Under the pieces are notes generated by a model that was not told the origin of the DNA, did no database searches, and was given only the letters and a program-made list of their open reading frames with translations. Position numbers and translations under genes: made by a program. From Moringa oleifera (lineage: Eukaryota; Streptophyta; Magnoliopsida; Brassicales; Moringaceae): a stretch of 64,000 bases of DNA. This document shows positions 62,444-64,000 of the stretch, piece after piece. The stretch is from NCBI GenBank assembly GCA_021397835.1, contig JAJFZO010000229.1, positions 558,001-622,000 on the forward strand, in the 5' to 3' direction. The first letter of the stretch is position 1. Each line of letters starts with the position of its first letter.

Positions 62444-62683
62444 ATGGCGAAGCTAAGTTTCTTGAGCTTGTTTCTTCTTTGTCTTGTTGCTACTGCCACT
62501 GCCCAGAATTGCGGCCGCCAGGCGGGAAACAGAGCCTGCGCCAATGGACTTTGTTGCAGCCAGTACGGCTTCTGTGGCTCAACTAGTGAATATTGTTCTC
62601 GTGCAAATGGCTGTCAGAGCAATTGCAGGGGCGGTGGAGGTGCCGGTGGTGCTGGCGGCGGGGCTGGGGGTGGAAGCCCTTAA
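62444..62683 (+). CDS. Hevein-only secreted peptide 2 (79 aa, intronless)
   Basis: Twin of the gene at 53624: same length and identical signal peptide. The hevein domain keeps all eight cysteines and the Ser/Tyr/Phe/Tyr binding positions. By eye 8 of 240 bases differ. Four residues change: Gln to Gly just before the third cysteine, and Asp to Gly, Glu to Gly and Gly to Ser in the tail, making the tail almost pure Gly/Ala/Ser. Expected role: secreted chitin-binding antifungal peptide. An AATAAATAAA signal follows the stop by about 47 bases, because a block of about 27 bases in the unit 1 3' UTR is missing here. The open frame and intact motifs argue that it is a working gene. Confidence 0.9.
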   Translation: MAKLSFLSLFLLCLVATATAQNCGRQAGNRACANGLCCSQYGFCGSTSEYCSRANGCQSNCRGGGGAGGAGGGAGGGSP

Positions 62684-62719
62684 AGAACTGCGGTGACTGT
62701 GGTTAAATAATAACTTAGC

Positions 62720-63521
62720 TGCTTCTTGAATAAATAAAGGAAAATGGCTCTACTACTGCCATTTTCGATCTATGATTATGTTTCTTTTTGGGTAAATTTG
62801 AATTGCTGTCATTTTGCAAAATAAAAAGTTGTGCAATTATGACCAAAGCAGATTTACCTTATAGGATCATATATCATTACCCAAGAATGCAGTTGAATTT
62901 CCTTTTATCTATGAGTTCTTTTTCTCTTTACACACAATTCTGTCAGCAAATGAGAGACAAAGATTCGAATTAGCCCTTCACTTACACGGACAAAACAAAG
63001 TCCTCATCCTCTTCAAGAGAGGAAGTGTACATGAAGTAGATAGCCCAAATCAAACCAAAAGCACTCACCAGCATGCACTGTCCACCCAAGCAAGTTGTCT
63101 ATTGATGTCAAATAGCTGATATTTTTATCTTTTCTGAAGGTGCTTTGAGATATTCGTTGGAACACATGATCAAAATTGCCTGAAATCTATATATTAGAAA
63201 TTTATTAAGCTGTTTAACTCTTATATCACAACAATAGAACATGAAAATTTTCCATCTAAAATAACCCACTATAGCTTTAAATTATTAAGTCAACCCAAGT
63301 GGCAGTACCGACCTTGGATTTAATTTCATGCAAGTAATTGTGCATCAAAATGTTTGATTGTCTACTTTTGTGAATATTTTATCTTTTCAAATGAAACTAA
63401 TGTTATAATTAACAAATTGCTTGAAGGAGCACTAGATTAACAAGAGTTGATAAGCTTGCTTTCATTTACTTGGTTTACAATCAGATTGACAAAACATGAA
63501 CAAGTTTTCAGTCTCTCTCTT

Positions 63522-63540
<19 letters not shown>
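62720..63540. repeat. Repeated unit 2, downstream flank
   Basis: Matches 53930-54717. It differs by small indels, for example an extra GAATTGCTGTCATTTTGCAA near 62800. It ends in a CT run (63511-63540) followed by AT runs (63541-63552 and 63565-63578). No gene seen. Confidence 0.75.
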
Positions 63541-63554
<14 letters not shown>

Positions 63555-63589
63555 TCTTTTCAGAATATATATATATACATCAAGTCTTT

Positions 63590-63974
63590 AGTTGTGAGCA
63601 TCAACATCAAGATTTGTACTACTCCCCTTCAATTAGTTCGTTGTCCTTGAAATTACAACTTAATGCACGATCAAATCATGAATTAAATATTCTTTTAAGA
63701 ATCTCTTAAGTAGTTCATTTAAGATAATTTAATTTTGTTATTTGTTGTTTGTTTTTTAACTGTTTCTTGCCTTCTTTTCTTTTTATTATTTTTAAAATGC
63801 TGAATTCAGTTTCATGCTTTATACAAGTAGAATAAAATTAAGTCACTTTACACAAATGGTCGATCATGGTAACATGAAAAATGATGATATTTTAATACAT
63901 ATTGTATTTAGAAGACATGTATATAAATATAATACTTTACTTTATATATAAATGATTAATATGTCCATTACGCT
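63590..63974 (+). mobile_element. hAT-associated segment, copy C (partial)
   Basis: Matches 48726-49100 of copy A (GAGCATCAACATCAAGATT, ACTCCCCTTCAA, CATGAATTAAATATTCTTTT, GATCATGGTA). This is the part missing from copy B. No coding sequence. Confidence 0.65.
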
Positions 63975-64000
63975 TTATCATTAATGAAATAGATTAACAT
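63975..64000. repeat. Possible start of repeated unit 3, cut by the window end
   Basis: The last bases, TTATCATTAATGAAATAGAT, match 60780-60800 of unit 2 and 52030-52050 of unit 1 rather than the continuation of copy A. Only 26 bases are available, so this is tentative. Confidence 0.4.

Noticed and set aside
1..64000. CRISPR arrays, operons, riboswitches, rRNA genes
   Set aside because: The window is plant nuclear DNA; no regularly spaced repeats with spacers, rRNA or intact tRNA sequences were seen.

Overview
The window is nuclear DNA from a flowering plant, most likely a eudicot. Genes have spliced exons with GT-AG introns and plant-only families (Aux/IAA, PLS-type PPR, barwin/hevein PR-4, thylakoid TatA). 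Intergenic DNA is very AT-rich and holds CT/AT microsatellites and plant transposon remains (hAT, CACTA-like, TRIM-like). Nothing in it fixes the species.

The left half (1-41 kb) is ordinary single-copy gene space. In order it holds the 3' end of a thylakoid Tat translocase gene (TatA/Tha4, +), a UNE12/bHLH7-type bHLH transcription factor in seven coding exons (+), an intronless organelle-targeted PPR protein (+), and the Mediator tail/backbone subunit MED14 in eight coding exons (-). Two Aux/IAA repressors follow, transcribed away from each other across 8.7 kb of AT-rich DNA: a short IAA1-4-type gene (-) and an IAA7/14/16/17-type gene (+). From memory of the Arabidopsis map, PPR, MED14, IAA16 and PR4 are neighbours there too (At3g04750 to At3g04720), so this is a conserved block. 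Here it also keeps the second Aux/IAA partner. MED14 and the Aux/IAA proteins both act on RNA polymerase II transcription, the latter in auxin response.

The right part (43.7-64 kb) is a defence-gene cluster still being rearranged. It starts with a class I PR-4 gene (hevein + barwin), then a class II PR-4 gene (barwin only), then two nearly identical intronless genes encoding only a signal peptide, one hevein domain and a Gly-rich tail. A broken PR-4 second exon lies between those two. The hevein-only genes sit in repeated units about 8.8 kb apart that share upstream, coding and downstream sequence. The last bases of the window look like the start of another unit.

Between these units lie decayed hAT (RICESLEEPER-type) elements. 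The second one was invaded by two gene fragments: an NPF transporter piece that keeps its intron, and a CACTA-bounded insertion carrying a cysteine-rich receptor-kinase piece. The cluster therefore shows PR-4 domains being separated and copied, together with transposon-linked gene-fragment capture.

Exon boundaries were read by eye from splice signals and reading-frame continuity. Family assignments come from recognised motifs, not from a search.
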